This document shows positions 55,396-63,882 of a DNA stretch of 64,000 bases, in pieces. The position numbers were made by a program, and so were the translations under genes. Origin of the DNA: Roseomonas sp. (GTDB taxonomy: Bacteria; Pseudomonadota; Alphaproteobacteria; Acetobacterales; Acetobacteraceae); assembly GCA_020249145.1 (NCBI GenBank), contig JADCGF010000019.1, forward strand, positions 25,952-89,951, read 5' to 3'. The notes under the pieces are model-generated. The model was not told the origin of the DNA. It ran no database searches and saw only the letters and a list, made by a program, of their open reading frames with translations. Each line of letters opens with the position of its first letter. The first letter of the stretch is position 1.

Positions 55396-55872
55396 TTATT
55401 CCTCAATCCCCATGGACATATCCATTTCGTCGCGGCCGCGGGCACGGAATTCCTCGCGGTCATCGCCACGTCCGCCACCACGGCCGGACCCAAAGCGACC
55501 AGCCGGGCGCGGGCCACGGAAGGATTTTTCGCGGTCCCGATCATCACCGCCACGCTTGGACAGCACAGCGGAAGGCGCTTCTTCAATTGCTTCCACGCGC
55601 ACGGTCAGCATGCGCAGCACGTCTTCATTCAGGCCAAGCTGACGTTCGGCTTCATTCAACGCGGCGGGGGGCGTATCAAGGCCAAGAAGCATGTAATGCC
55701 CCTTGCGGTTCTTCTTGATCCGGTAAGCAAGGCCGCGCAGGCCCCAATATTCGCGCTTGCGGACTTCGCCACCGCCTTCGGCGACCGTCGCGGCGACCTG
55801 GTCGGCAATGGCTTCAACCTGCTGTTGCGTGATATCATTGCGTGCGATGAACACGCATTCGTATAGCGGCAT
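55396..55872 (-). CDS. rpsF: Small ribosomal subunit protein bS6
   Basis: bS6 pairs with bS18 in the small subunit. The 158 residues begin MPLYECVFIARNDITQQQVE and show YWGLRGLAYRIKKNRKGHY. A C-terminal extension of about 50 residues is rich in Arg, Gly and Asp (RPAGRFGSGRGGGRGDDREE), longer than in E. coli. The start at 55872 begins the conserved fold; the open frame upstream is non-coding. Confidence 0.96.
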   Translation of the reverse strand: MPLYECVFIARNDITQQQVEAIADQVAATVAEGGGEVRKREYWGLRGLAYRIKKNRKGHYMLLGLDTPPAALNEAERQLGLNEDVLRMLTVRVEAIEEAPSAVLSKRGGDDRDREKSFRGPRPAGRFGSGRGGGRGDDREEFRARGRDEMDMSMGIEE

Positions 55873-55972
55873 GTGATCTCCCTTTGGCTGGCTCAGCCCT
55901 GGCCCCGGGATGGGGCGCGCATAGGGGCATAGCCGGGCACTTGCCTTGCACCCGGCAGGGGAGGGGGGCGTA

Positions 55973-56031
55973 AAGCACAAAGCGGGGTGGGGGATCAAGC
56001 CCTGGCTGTCGCGCCCTGGCGCTTTGTGCTT
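55973..56031. repeat. 12-bp inverted repeat between rpsF and the divergent binding-protein gene
   Basis: AAGCACAAAGCG (55973-55984) and CGCTTTGTGCTT (56020-56031) are exact inverted copies, 35 bases apart, in the divergent promoter region. A shorter stem, GCCGGG/CCCGGC (55932-55956), lies nearer the rpsF start and might be part of a ribosomal-protein leader. Role unknown. Confidence 0.6.
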
Positions 56032-56063
56032 AGTAACCGCAAGAAAAAAGGGGGAGAAGCACC

Positions 56064-57038
56064 GTGTTAAATCGTCGCAGCATATTGATGGGCCTGCCTT
56101 TGGCGCTGGCGGCCAGCCAGGCCCACGCGCAGGGCACCTGGGCGCCAAGCCGCCCGGTGGTGCTGGTGGTGCCCTTTGCGCCCGGCGGGCCGAATGATTT
56201 GGTGGCACGGCTGGTCGCACCCGCCATGCAGACAGCCCTTGGGCAGAATGTGGTGGTGGAAAACCGCCCCGGCGCCACCGGCGCCATCGCTGCCCGCCAT
56301 GTCGCGGCGCAACCCCCCGATGGCCATACGCTGATCGTCGCCGCCAGCGGCACCATGACCATCAATCCTGCCGTCATGGCCCGCCCCGGCTATGACCCTG
56401 AGAAGGATTTTGCCCCGGTCAGCCTAGCCATGTCGGTCCCCAATATGCTGGTCGTGAACAAGGATGTGCCTGCGACCACTGTGCCCGAGGTTGTGGCCTG
56501 GCTGAAGCGCGAAGGGGGCCGGGCTTCCTATTCCTCGGGCGGTGTGGGCTCTACCGAGCAATTGGGCATGGAGCTGTTCCTGAAGCGCACGGGGACCGAG
56601 GCGACGCATGTGCCCTTCACAGGCGGCGCCCCGGCGGTGACCGCCATGATCCAGGGCCAGGTGCAGGCCAGCATTTTGAACGCTGCCACCGTGCGCCCGC
56701 ATGTGGTCTCGGGCGCTTTGCGCGCCATTGCCATCACCGGCACCAAGCGCTTTTCCGGCCTGCCGGAGGTGCCCACCATGCCGGAAGCCGGCCTGCCGGA
56801 TGTGCTTTCCGCTTCCTGGTCCGCCTTTCTGGCCCCGGCGGGCACGCCTGCCCACACAATTGCACGGCTGCATGAGGTGATTGTGGCCGCACTCCGTGCG
56901 CCTGAGACCACGCAGCGCCTGACGGCAGCGGGCTTCACCATTGATGCATCCTCTCCCCAGGACTTGGGGGCGACGATTTCGGCGGAACTCGCCCGCTGGC
57001 GGCAGGTGGTGCGGGACGCGAATATCCAGATGAATTGA
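56064..57038 (+). CDS. Tripartite tricarboxylate transporter (Bug family) solute-binding protein
   Basis: Bug proteins are periplasmic receptors for carboxylates that work with TctAB-type membrane subunits. The 324 residues have a signal (RRSILMGLPLALAASQAHAQ), then WAPSRPVVLVVPFAPGGPND, the ENRPGATGAIAARHVA and AQPPDGHTL blocks, and YSSGGVGSTEQLGMELF. The GTG start at 56064 follows GGGGGAGAAG. No membrane subunits are adjacent, which is typical for this expanded family. Confidence 0.92.
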   Translation: MLNRRSILMGLPLALAASQAHAQGTWAPSRPVVLVVPFAPGGPNDLVARLVAPAMQTALGQNVVVENRPGATGAIAARHVAAQPPDGHTLIVAASGTMTINPAVMARPGYDPEKDFAPVSLAMSVPNMLVVNKDVPATTVPEVVAWLKREGGRASYSSGGVGSTEQLGMELFLKRTGTEATHVPFTGGAPAVTAMIQGQVQASILNAATVRPHVVSGALRAIAITGTKRFSGLPEVPTMPEAGLPDVLSASWSAFLAPAGTPAHTIARLHEVIVAALRAPETTQRLTAAGFTIDASSPQDLGATISAELARWRQVVRDANIQMN

Positions 57039-57108
57039 CGCGGTTGACAAGCCGGGGCCGCGCGGCCATTCGCGCGGCCTGACCCTTAACCTTAACGGAC
57101 TTATCATC

Positions 57109-58068
57109 ATGGCCTTCGCCTTCGTCTTCCCCGGCCAGGGGAGCCAGGCTGTCGGCATGGGCCGCGACCTGGCCGATGCCTTTCCTGCTGCCCGCCACGT
57201 CTTCCAGGAAGTGGATGATGCTTTGGGCCAGAAGCTGAGCAAGCTGATGTGGGAAGGCCCGCAGGAAGAATTGACGCTGACGGCCAATGCCCAGCCGGCG
57301 CTGATGGCGCATTCTCTGGCCGTGGTCCGCGCCTTGGAAGCCGAAGGCGGCTTTACCCTTGCCGCGCGCGTGGCGCTGGTGGCCGGCCATTCGCTTGGCG
57401 AATATAGCGCGCTGACCGCTGCCGGCGCTTTCGATATCGCGACCGCCGCGAAGCTTTTGCGCCTGCGGGGCGATGCCATGCAAAAGGCAACCCCCCCCGG
57501 CACTGGTGCGATGGCCGCGCTTCTGGGCGCGGAGATTGATCTGGCGCAGGAAATTTGCGCCGCCGCCGCAACCAACCCCGAAACCAACAAGGCCGAGGTG
57601 GTGGAAGCCGCCAATGACAATGGCGGCGGCCAGGTGGTGATTTCCGGCGCCAAGGCGGCTGTTGAGCGCGCCATTGAACTCGCCAAGGAAAAGGGCGTGA
57701 AGCGCGCCATGCTGCTGCCGGTATCCGCCCCCTTCCATTGTGCGCTGATGGCCCCCGCTGCGGATGCCATGGCAGAAGCGCTCGCCCAGGCCATCATGCA
57801 GGCGCCTGCCGTGCCGGTGGTGGCGAATGTCACCGCCGCCAAGGCGACCGATCCGGGTGAAATCCGCGATTTCCTGGTGCGGCAAGTGACCGGCACGGTG
57901 CGCTGGCGCGAATGCGTCGCCGCCATGGCCGCCATGGGCTGCGACAAGTTTGTCGAAGTCGGATCGGGCAAGGTGCTGACCGGCCTGATGAAGCGCAACG
58001 CGCCGGAAGCGACCGCCCTTGCCATCGGCAATCCGGCTGAGCTGGAAGCCTTCCTGAAGTCGCTCTGA
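57109..58068 (+). CDS. fabD: Malonyl-CoA:ACP transacylase
   Basis: FabD loads malonyl groups on acyl carrier protein for fatty acid synthesis. The 319 residues have the opening VFPGQGSQAVGMG, the nucleophile serine in AGHSLGEYSAL, a histidine in PVSAPFHCALM and the later FVEVGSGKVLTGLMKR. A short polar insertion (ETNKAEVVEA) distinguishes the alphaproteobacterial form. It is followed by a GNAT gene 2 bases downstream, then fabG. Confidence 0.97.
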   Translation: MAFAFVFPGQGSQAVGMGRDLADAFPAARHVFQEVDDALGQKLSKLMWEGPQEELTLTANAQPALMAHSLAVVRALEAEGGFTLAARVALVAGHSLGEYSALTAAGAFDIATAAKLLRLRGDAMQKATPPGTGAMAALLGAEIDLAQEICAAAATNPETNKAEVVEAANDNGGGQVVISGAKAAVERAIELAKEKGVKRAMLLPVSAPFHCALMAPAADAMAEALAQAIMQAPAVPVVANVTAAKATDPGEIRDFLVRQVTGTVRWRECVAAMAAMGCDKFVEVGSGKVLTGLMKRNAPEATALAIGNPAELEAFLKSL

Positions 58069-58070
58069 TC

Positions 58071-58499
58071 ATGGCCGAGATCACACTCTCGGAGATTGAG
58101 GATGATCCGGCTGCGAAGATAGCCTTGGATGGGCTATCGGCCCTGAATGCGCCGTTTATCGGCCAATTTGGCTACAAGCCGCTGTCATTGGTGGTCAGGC
58201 GCCGGGCCGAAGACGCGCCGTTGGGTGGTGCTTTCGGTTGGTGCTTCGGTGGTTGGTATTATCTGCACCTGCTGTTTCTGCCTGAAGATATGCGTGGTAC
58301 GGGCATCGGATCAGGCCTGCTCACGCGGCTGGAGGCTGAGGCACGAGACCGGGGCTGCATCGGCGCTTGGGTGGACACTTTTTCCTTCCAGGCGCGGCCT
58401 TTTTACGAAAAGCATGGCTATGCGCTTTTCGGCAGTATTGAGGATCAGCCGCCAGGGCATGCGCGGCATTTCCTGTTCAAACGCTTCAACCAGGGATGA
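58071..58499 (+). CDS. GNAT family N-acetyltransferase
   Basis: The 142-residue protein has the acetyl-CoA core WYYLHLLFLPEDMRGTGIGSGLL with the RGTGIG loop, then VDTFSFQARPFYEKHGYALFG, the common C-terminal GNAT motif. It lies between fabD and fabG on the same transcript. The target is unknown. Confidence 0.9.
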   Translation: MAEITLSEIEDDPAAKIALDGLSALNAPFIGQFGYKPLSLVVRRRAEDAPLGGAFGWCFGGWYYLHLLFLPEDMRGTGIGSGLLTRLEAEARDRGCIGAWVDTFSFQARPFYEKHGYALFGSIEDQPPGHARHFLFKRFNQG

Positions 58500-58504
58500 G
58501 AGAT

Positions 58505-59242
58505 ATGTTTGATCTGACCGGCAAGACCGCGCTTGTCACCGGCGCCACGGGTGGCATTGGCGCGGCCGTGGCCCGTGCGCTGCACGCCCAAGGTGCGACC
58601 GTTGCCATCACCGGCCGCCGCGCCGCGGAATTGGAAGCACTCGCCGCTGAACTTGGCGCGCGCGTGATTTTGGCACCGGCTGATTTGGCAGACCCGGAGG
58701 CGCCGGCGAAGCTGGTTGAGAAAATCGAGACCGAGGCAGGGTCCTTGGATATTCTGGTAAACAATGCCGGCTTCACCCGCGATATGCTGGCGCTGCGCAT
58801 GGGCGATGCGGATTGGAATGCGGTGCTGGAAGTGGATTTGACCGCGCCGTTTCGGCTCGCCCGCGCTGCGTTGCGCGGCATGATGAAAAAGCGCCAGGGG
58901 CGGATCATTTCCATCGCGTCCATCGTGGGCGTCACCGGCAATGCCGGCCAGGCGAATTACGCCGCCGCCAAGGCGGGCTTGATTGGCATGTCGAAGTCCT
59001 TGGCGCAGGAAGTGGCGACGCGCGGTGTCACGGTGAATGTGGTGGCGCCCGGCTTTGTGAAGACCGCCATGACGGATGCGTTGAACGAGGCGCAAAAAAC
59101 CGCGCTGCTGACGCGCATCCCGACCCAGCGCATGGGCTTGCCCGAGGATATCGCCGCCGCCGTTGTGTATCTCGCGAGCAATGAGGCCGGCTGGGTCACC
59201 GGCCAGACTTTGCATGTCAATGGCGGCATGGCGATGATCTGA
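58505..59242 (+). CDS. fabG: 3-oxoacyl-ACP reductase
   Basis: FabG reduces 3-oxoacyl-ACP with NADPH in the fatty acid elongation cycle. The 245 residues begin [19 protein letters not shown], then [32 protein letters not shown] with the Ser-Tyr-Lys residues, and end in HVNGGMAMI, all typical of true FabG. The start at 58505 was preferred to the ATG at 58496, which overlaps the previous stop. The expected acpP and fabF are absent downstream. Confidence 0.93.
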   Translation: MFDLTGKTALVTGATGGIGAAVARALHAQGATVAITGRRAAELEALAAELGARVILAPADLADPEAPAKLVEKIETEAGSLDILVNNAGFTRDMLALRMGDADWNAVLEVDLTAPFRLARAALRGMMKKRQGRIISIASIVGVTGNAGQANYAAAKAGLIGMSKSLAQEVATRGVTVNVVAPGFVKTAMTDALNEAQKTALLTRIPTQRMGLPEDIAAAVVYLASNEAGWVTGQTLHVNGGMAMI

Positions 59243-59253
59243 AGGGGTTGGCC

Positions 59254-59541
59254 ATGGTTGAGAAATTGAGTGCTGCTGAACGGGCCGGACTTCCGGCCAT
59301 TTTGCCAGAATGGAAGCTGGTGGAAGGGCGCGATGCCATTATGCGCAGCTTCCGCTTCATGGATTTTTCTGAGGCCTGGGGCTTTATGGCGCGCGTGGCC
59401 TTGCTTGCCGAAGCGCAGGACCATCACCCGGAATGGTTCAATGTCTGGAACCGGGTGGAAATTACGCTCACCACCCATGACGCAAGCGGGCTTTCAGCGC
59501 GGGATGTCAGGCTCGCCAAGGCGATAGACGCCATCGCCTGA
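59254..59541 (+). CDS. phhB: 4a-hydroxytetrahydrobiopterin dehydratase (PCD/DCoH family)
   Basis: The enzyme dehydrates 4a-hydroxytetrahydropterin formed by aromatic amino acid hydroxylases. The 95 residues have [36 protein letters not shown] and the end [12 protein letters not shown], covering the conserved histidine pair. A GAAGGGG site precedes the ATG at 59254. No hydroxylase gene is nearby. Confidence 0.93.
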   Translation: MVEKLSAAERAGLPAILPEWKLVEGRDAIMRSFRFMDFSEAWGFMARVALLAEAQDHHPEWFNVWNRVEITLTTHDASGLSARDVRLAKAIDAIA

Positions 59542-59579
59542 ATACAAGCATCTTCGGTGATTTTTTGGCCCTGCCGATA

Positions 59580-60001
59580 CGCGGCGCACGTTTTGGAGCA
59601 GCGTGAAACACCTCACCATTTCATTCGACAACCCCGCCAATCCAGAGGCAGTGACGGTTTTGGACTTGCGCGATTCATGGTTTTTTACCCAGGGTGGCCG
59701 TTATCAGATCAATGAACGCCTCGCGGTGCGCGCCGGCGCCGCCTATGACGCGGCCGCAACGCGGACCCCGACGCGCAGCCCCATTCTTGCGGAAAACACC
59801 AGCTAATGGGTCGCTGCGGGTCTTGAAGCGCAGTTGAGCGAGAACCTGAGGCTTGATTTCGCCCTTGGTCATCGCTTCATGGCTGATGCACCCATAGCAC
59901 TTTCGTCAACGCAAACAGGCAATGCCGTACGCGGCAATTACCGCGGCACAGCCAGTACCAGTGCCGATTTTGCCGCCATTCAAATGACGTGGCGCTTTTG
60001 A
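59580..60001 (+). pseudogene. FadL/OmpP1-type outer membrane transporter, 5'-truncated with an internal stop
   Basis: The frame reads FWSSVKHLTISFDNPANPE, DSWFFTQGGRYQINERLAVR, AGAAYD, then a TAA at 59804-59806, and continues WVAAGLEAQLSENLRLDFAL, GHRFMADAPIALS, GNAVRGNYRGTA and MTWRF with a stop at 59999-60001. This is the C-terminal beta-barrel third of a FadL-type hydrocarbon/fatty acid porin, ending in the phenylalanine signal. About 300 N-terminal residues are missing. The fragment cannot make a working barrel. Confidence 0.88.
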
Positions 60002-60037
60002 TGGACGCCCGGCCTATTGCCGCTTCGCTCACGCCTT

Positions 60038-63000
60038 ATGTTTCGGCGCTGTTGGGCGCCAATATCGCCCGCGGCGCCGCTGCTTGACATCGTTGATTCA
60101 ACCGGTCTTGCAAATCGTTACGCGGCAGAGGGGCCAGAAGGCGCCGAACGCCTGGGCGAAGCGCTTGCGGCGCATCTGCGCCCGGTATTTGAGTTTGTGG
60201 CGGCGCGTGGCGGGGACATTGTCGCGATGGAGGGGGATTCCATCACCGCGGTCTGGCGTGACGCGCCCGAATTGCCGCCGGCTGCCGGTCGCGCCGCGGC
60301 TACCGCGCTGGCGCTCAGCGCCCTGCTGGAAGGCAAGCCCATCCGCCAGCGTATCGTGGTTGCTGCGGGGGCGCTGCATGCCCTGCCGCTTTCCTTGGGC
60401 AATGGCAAGAACCTTTTTCTCCTTGCCGGCCCGCCGCTACGCGCCTTGGGGGTGCTTGTGGCCGATTGCCCCCCCAATCAGGTGCTGCTTGCACCCGGCA
60501 TAAACCCAAGCCCCGAGATCATTGGGCTACCGCCAGAAACCCAATGCCCGGATGCTACGCTTGCGCCCTATCTGCCCGCGGGCATCTCTGCGCGGGCAGC
60601 ACTTGCCGGTTCGGGCTGGTCTACCGAATTCCGAACTGTCACCGCCATCCTGCTGCGCCTCGATGGGTTCTTGCCAGAAACCAATGCAGGTGGGCCGCTT
60701 GGCCGTGTGCTTCAGCTCATTCAAGGTACGATTGAAGGGTTGGGCCTTGGCATTTTCGAAGTGATTGAAGGCGATAAAGGCACCATCATCGGCATCTTCG
60801 CAGGCTTGCCGCCCTATGTGCTGGATCAGAATGCTGCTGGTGCGCTGGAAGCCGCGCGGCGCATCGCCGCTTTGCTTGAAGCACAGTCAATCCCTTTTGG
60901 TATCGGTGTCGCGACAGGCCGTGCCTTTACGAGTGAGGTGGGCTCTGATCGTCGCAGGCTTCGGGTCATCCTGGGCCCTGTCATGTCGCTTGCTGCAAGG
61001 CTGATGCAGGTCTCACGGTCTGAGGTGCTGGCGGATCCTGAAACAGTCGGCAGTGCCGGCGCCCGGTTCAGCTTTGTTGAACCCACTCTCCTGTCAACCA
61101 AGGGCCGCGCCGAGCCCGTGCCCGTGCGCCGCCTGCTTGGCAGGAGCGCCAGCGGGCCGGCGGCTGCACTGGCTGAGCATGGCCGCCTTATTGGCCGTGA
61201 TGACGAAAAAGCACATCTTGCTGCCTTCTTGGATCATGCGCCCGGCGGCTTGGCCGTGATTGTGGGAGAGGCCGGGGTCGGCAAATCAAGGCTATTGGCC
61301 CAAGCCCTGAGCTTGGCACAGGAGCGAGGCCGACTTGTTCTGCCGGCAGCAGCACAAGCCATTGAACAGGATACGGCCTACTACATCCTTCGACCGATCC
61401 TGACGCTTTTGCTTGGCCTGACAGACCAGGCGACACCTGCCGATATCGCTTTGCGTTTGCGGGAAATTCTTGCCGATCAAGCAATGCTTGGACGTGCCGA
61501 AGCGCTGACGGATATTCTGCCAATAGACCTTGAAGCGCTTGGCCCGCAGCAGGCGCTATCGGGCGCCGCCCGGCCGGCTGCGGTGACGGAAATCATGCTG
61601 CGCCTCATCACGGCGCAGGACCCACCGAAGCTCTTGCTGCTTGATGATATGCAATGGCTTGATGGGTCTTCGGCACAGATAATCGCCGCATTGTTGCGCC
61701 GTGCGCCAGGCCTTTTGGCGATCATCGGCAGTCGGCCACTCGAAGCCGAGGCACGGTCCGAAATACGCAGCCTTGTCGCCATGGCGGGACGGACCTTTTC
61801 GCTCTCGCGGCTGGATCGTACGGCGACGGCGGAATTGGTGCGCGGCTTCCTTGGCGTCAGCGCCGTACCAGCCCGCCTGGCGGATTTCATTCATGACCGC
61901 AGCGAAGGGCTGCCGCTGCACGCCGAACAGCTGCTGCTTGCGATGCGCGAACGCGGAATGCTGCATTTTTCGCCAGATGGGCGGCAGGTTGAGGCAGTTC
62001 TGAGAGATGACACTGGCATCGAAACGCTGCGTGATGTCATTCTTCATCGTGTTGACAGGCTTCCAACAGAGCAACAACTGGTACAGAAAGTGGCAAGCGT
62101 TCTTGGCCGCACGCTGGACCCGGCCTTGCTTGCCGCCATCCATCCGGAAGGTTCCCTACCGCAGGAGGAGATCCAGGCGCTTGAGGATTCCGGCATGCTG
62201 CAACGTGAGGGAAAACTACTGGCCTTTCACCATATCCGAATCCAGGAAGCCGTCTATGATCTTTGGCCTTTCGCGCAGCGCCGCAACCTTCACCGCGCCG
62301 CCGCCGAGGCCACTGAAGCCATTCATCGTCAGGATCTTGACCAGCATTGCGCCTTGCTCGCGACGCATTGGGAAAGGGCTGGCGAGCCCGCGCGGGGGGC
62401 AAGCTGGCGTCTGCGTGCCGCGGCGCGCGCCTTGGCGAGTGCCGCGCATCTCGACACGCTTGCCCATCTGCGCGTCGTTGCAGCGCAAGGCGGGTATGAG
62501 AAGCTTTTTCCTGACGTTGAACAGCGCAGAGCCTATGCGCGACTATTCGGTCTTGCGGCGGATGAAGCATCTGAGTTCGAGACATCTCATGCGTGGCTGA
62601 TGGATTATGCGCGGCTATGTGGCGTGCGTGTGCCTCAAGGTGGGGGCGCCACAGTCGGCGGCATCATGATGGAAATTTGCAAGCAGTCGTTGCTCCGCGC
62701 CCGGCTTCTGCGGCCCCACCGCAAACCCGAACTTGTCGCGCGGGCAGCGGCGAATTCATCGCTGCATTGGCGCCTTTCCGAACACGGCTATTTTCAGGGG
62801 GATCCGATAAGAATTCTTCATAGCCAGCTTGTCGCCCTTAATGAAGCCGAGTTTGGGCTTGCGCCGCGGGATATGGCGATTGCTTCCGGTGGCCTGTCTA
62901 TCGCCCTTTCCCTTGGCGGCATGCGGAACCTTGCCCATTATTATCAACGCCGCGCGATCACCCTTGGTGAAACCACTGATGCCTGGACGCAGGGCATGGC

Positions 63001-63826
63001 GTATCTGCTTGCAGCGGTGCAGGCGACAACCATCGGCGATTGGCCGCGCACCATCCGGCAATCCGAAACCGCGGCCGATATCTTCACTTCCATCGGGGAG
63101 CATTATCGCTTCGGGACCAGCACCGTAATGCTTGCCTATGGGCGACTTGCGCTTGGGGAACTTTCTGCTGCGCGGGCCCTGCTGTTACCCTTCGGCGAAT
63201 TCGCCGAAGGGCTTGACAATCCACCGGTAAGGGGTTGGACGCTGATGGCCCGCGCATTGATGGACCTGATGTCGGGCGCTTCGCCGGCCGTGGCCTTGGA
63301 ACGTCTTGACCTGGTTCAGGAGAAATGGCTCTCGGCGGGGGAACGCGTGATGTGGCATTGCCTGATTGGCGCTGCCGCATTTGCGGCGGGTGATCATTCG
63401 CGCGCCGCGCATGAATGCGATATCGCCATCGGCCTGATGCGCAATATTCTTGGCGTTGGCCACGCCTATCATGCGGTTGCTGCCATGACGTCAGCCTGTC
63501 AGGTCATGGCGCAGGATGGTACGCCGCAATCGAAGGCGCGTGCTAATGACGCATTGTTCCAGGCGCGTCGTTTCGCCAAACGAATCGCCGCTGGGCAGCC
63601 CTATATCTTCTGGCTTGAAGGCCGCGCCGCGCAAATGAATGCAGCACCAGCCAAGGCAGTGCGCTGCTTTCGGCGTGGCCTTGCCTTGGCTGAACGAAAC
63701 GGCATGCCGTTTGAGGCTGCGCTCTGCCTAAGCGCGCTTGGTGAGCCCGCGCGCGCAGCATCGCGGCTTGCGCCAACGGGCATGAACCCCTGGATGGAAT
63801 TCGACGTGAGGGTAACGAAGCAATGA
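60038..63826 (+). CDS. Large adenylyl cyclase/NTPase protein (soluble-AC-like), N-terminus apparently frameshifted
   Basis: The 1262-residue open frame has a first class III cyclase domain (LLDIVDSTGLANRYAAEGP, then GGDIVAMEGDSITAVW) at about 15-170, a divergent second one from about 200, a P-loop GEAGVGKS near 410 with Walker B LLLLDDMQWLDG near 532, and a long helical repeat C-terminus. This order resembles soluble adenylyl cyclases. An ATG at 60001, sharing an A with the FadL stop, gives MDARPIAASLTPYVSALLGA, which looks like the natural N-terminus but ends at a TGA at 60086-60088. The first metal aspartate (LLDIVDST) is retained. cAMP production is inferred. Confidence 0.8.
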   Translation: MFRRCWAPISPAAPLLDIVDSTGLANRYAAEGPEGAERLGEALAAHLRPVFEFVAARGGDIVAMEGDSITAVWRDAPELPPAAGRAAATALALSALLEGKPIRQRIVVAAGALHALPLSLGNGKNLFLLAGPPLRALGVLVADCPPNQVLLAPGINPSPEIIGLPPETQCPDATLAPYLPAGISARAALAGSGWSTEFRTVTAILLRLDGFLPETNAGGPLGRVLQLIQGTIEGLGLGIFEVIEGDKGTIIGIFAGLPPYVLDQNAAGALEAARRIAALLEAQSIPFGIGVATGRAFTSEVGSDRRRLRVILGPVMSLAARLMQVSRSEVLADPETVGSAGARFSFVEPTLLSTKGRAEPVPVRRLLGRSASGPAAALAEHGRLIGRDDEKAHLAAFLDHAPGGLAVIVGEAGVGKSRLLAQALSLAQERGRLVLPAAAQAIEQDTAYYILRPILTLLLGLTDQATPADIALRLREILADQAMLGRAEALTDILPIDLEALGPQQALSGAARPAAVTEIMLRLITAQDPPKLLLLDDMQWLDGSSAQIIAALLRRAPGLLAIIGSRPLEAEARSEIRSLVAMAGRTFSLSRLDRTATAELVRGFLGVSAVPARLADFIHDRSEGLPLHAEQLLLAMRERGMLHFSPDGRQVEAVLRDDTGIETLRDVILHRVDRLPTEQQLVQKVASVLGRTLDPALLAAIHPEGSLPQEEIQALEDSGMLQREGKLLAFHHIRIQEAVYDLWPFAQRRNLHRAAAEATEAIHRQDLDQHCALLATHWERAGEPARGASWRLRAAARALASAAHLDTLAHLRVVAAQGGYEKLFPDVEQRRAYARLFGLAADEASEFETSHAWLMDYARLCGVRVPQGGGATVGGIMMEICKQSLLRARLLRPHRKPELVARAAANSSLHWRLSEHGYFQGDPIRILHSQLVALNEAEFGLAPRDMAIASGGLSIALSLGGMRNLAHYYQRRAITLGETTDAWTQGMAYLLAAVQATTIGDWPRTIRQSETAADIFTSIGEHYRFGTSTVMLAYGRLALGELSAARALLLPFGEFAEGLDNPPVRGWTLMARALMDLMSGASPAVALERLDLVQEKWLSAGERVMWHCLIGAAAFAAGDHSRAAHECDIAIGLMRNILGVGHAYHAVAAMTSACQVMAQDGTPQSKARANDALFQARRFAKRIAAGQPYIFWLEGRAAQMNAAPAKAVRCFRRGLALAERNGMPFEAALCLSALGEPARAASRLAPTGMNPWMEFDVRVTKQ

Positions 63827-63882
63827 CCAAGCGACGCATCATCATCCTGGGGGGCGGCATTGGCGGGTTGACCACCGCCTAG
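63823..63882 (+). pseudogene. FAD-dependent oxidoreductase gene interrupted by an IS after 19 codons
   Basis: The start codon overlaps the cyclase stop by 4 bases. The 19 residues MTKRRIIILGGGIGGLTTA are a typical FAD-binding Rossmann start (GGGIGG), then TAG appears where an IS begins. The rest of the gene, if present, lies beyond the window. Interruption is inferred from the terminal repeat that starts at this point. Confidence 0.75.

Noticed and set aside
56424..58031. 535-codon minus-strand open frame opposite the Bug gene and fabD
   Set aside because: It mirrors two clear plus-strand genes, has a low-complexity Ala/Ser/Arg composition and no family character. It is a GC-rich antisense shadow.
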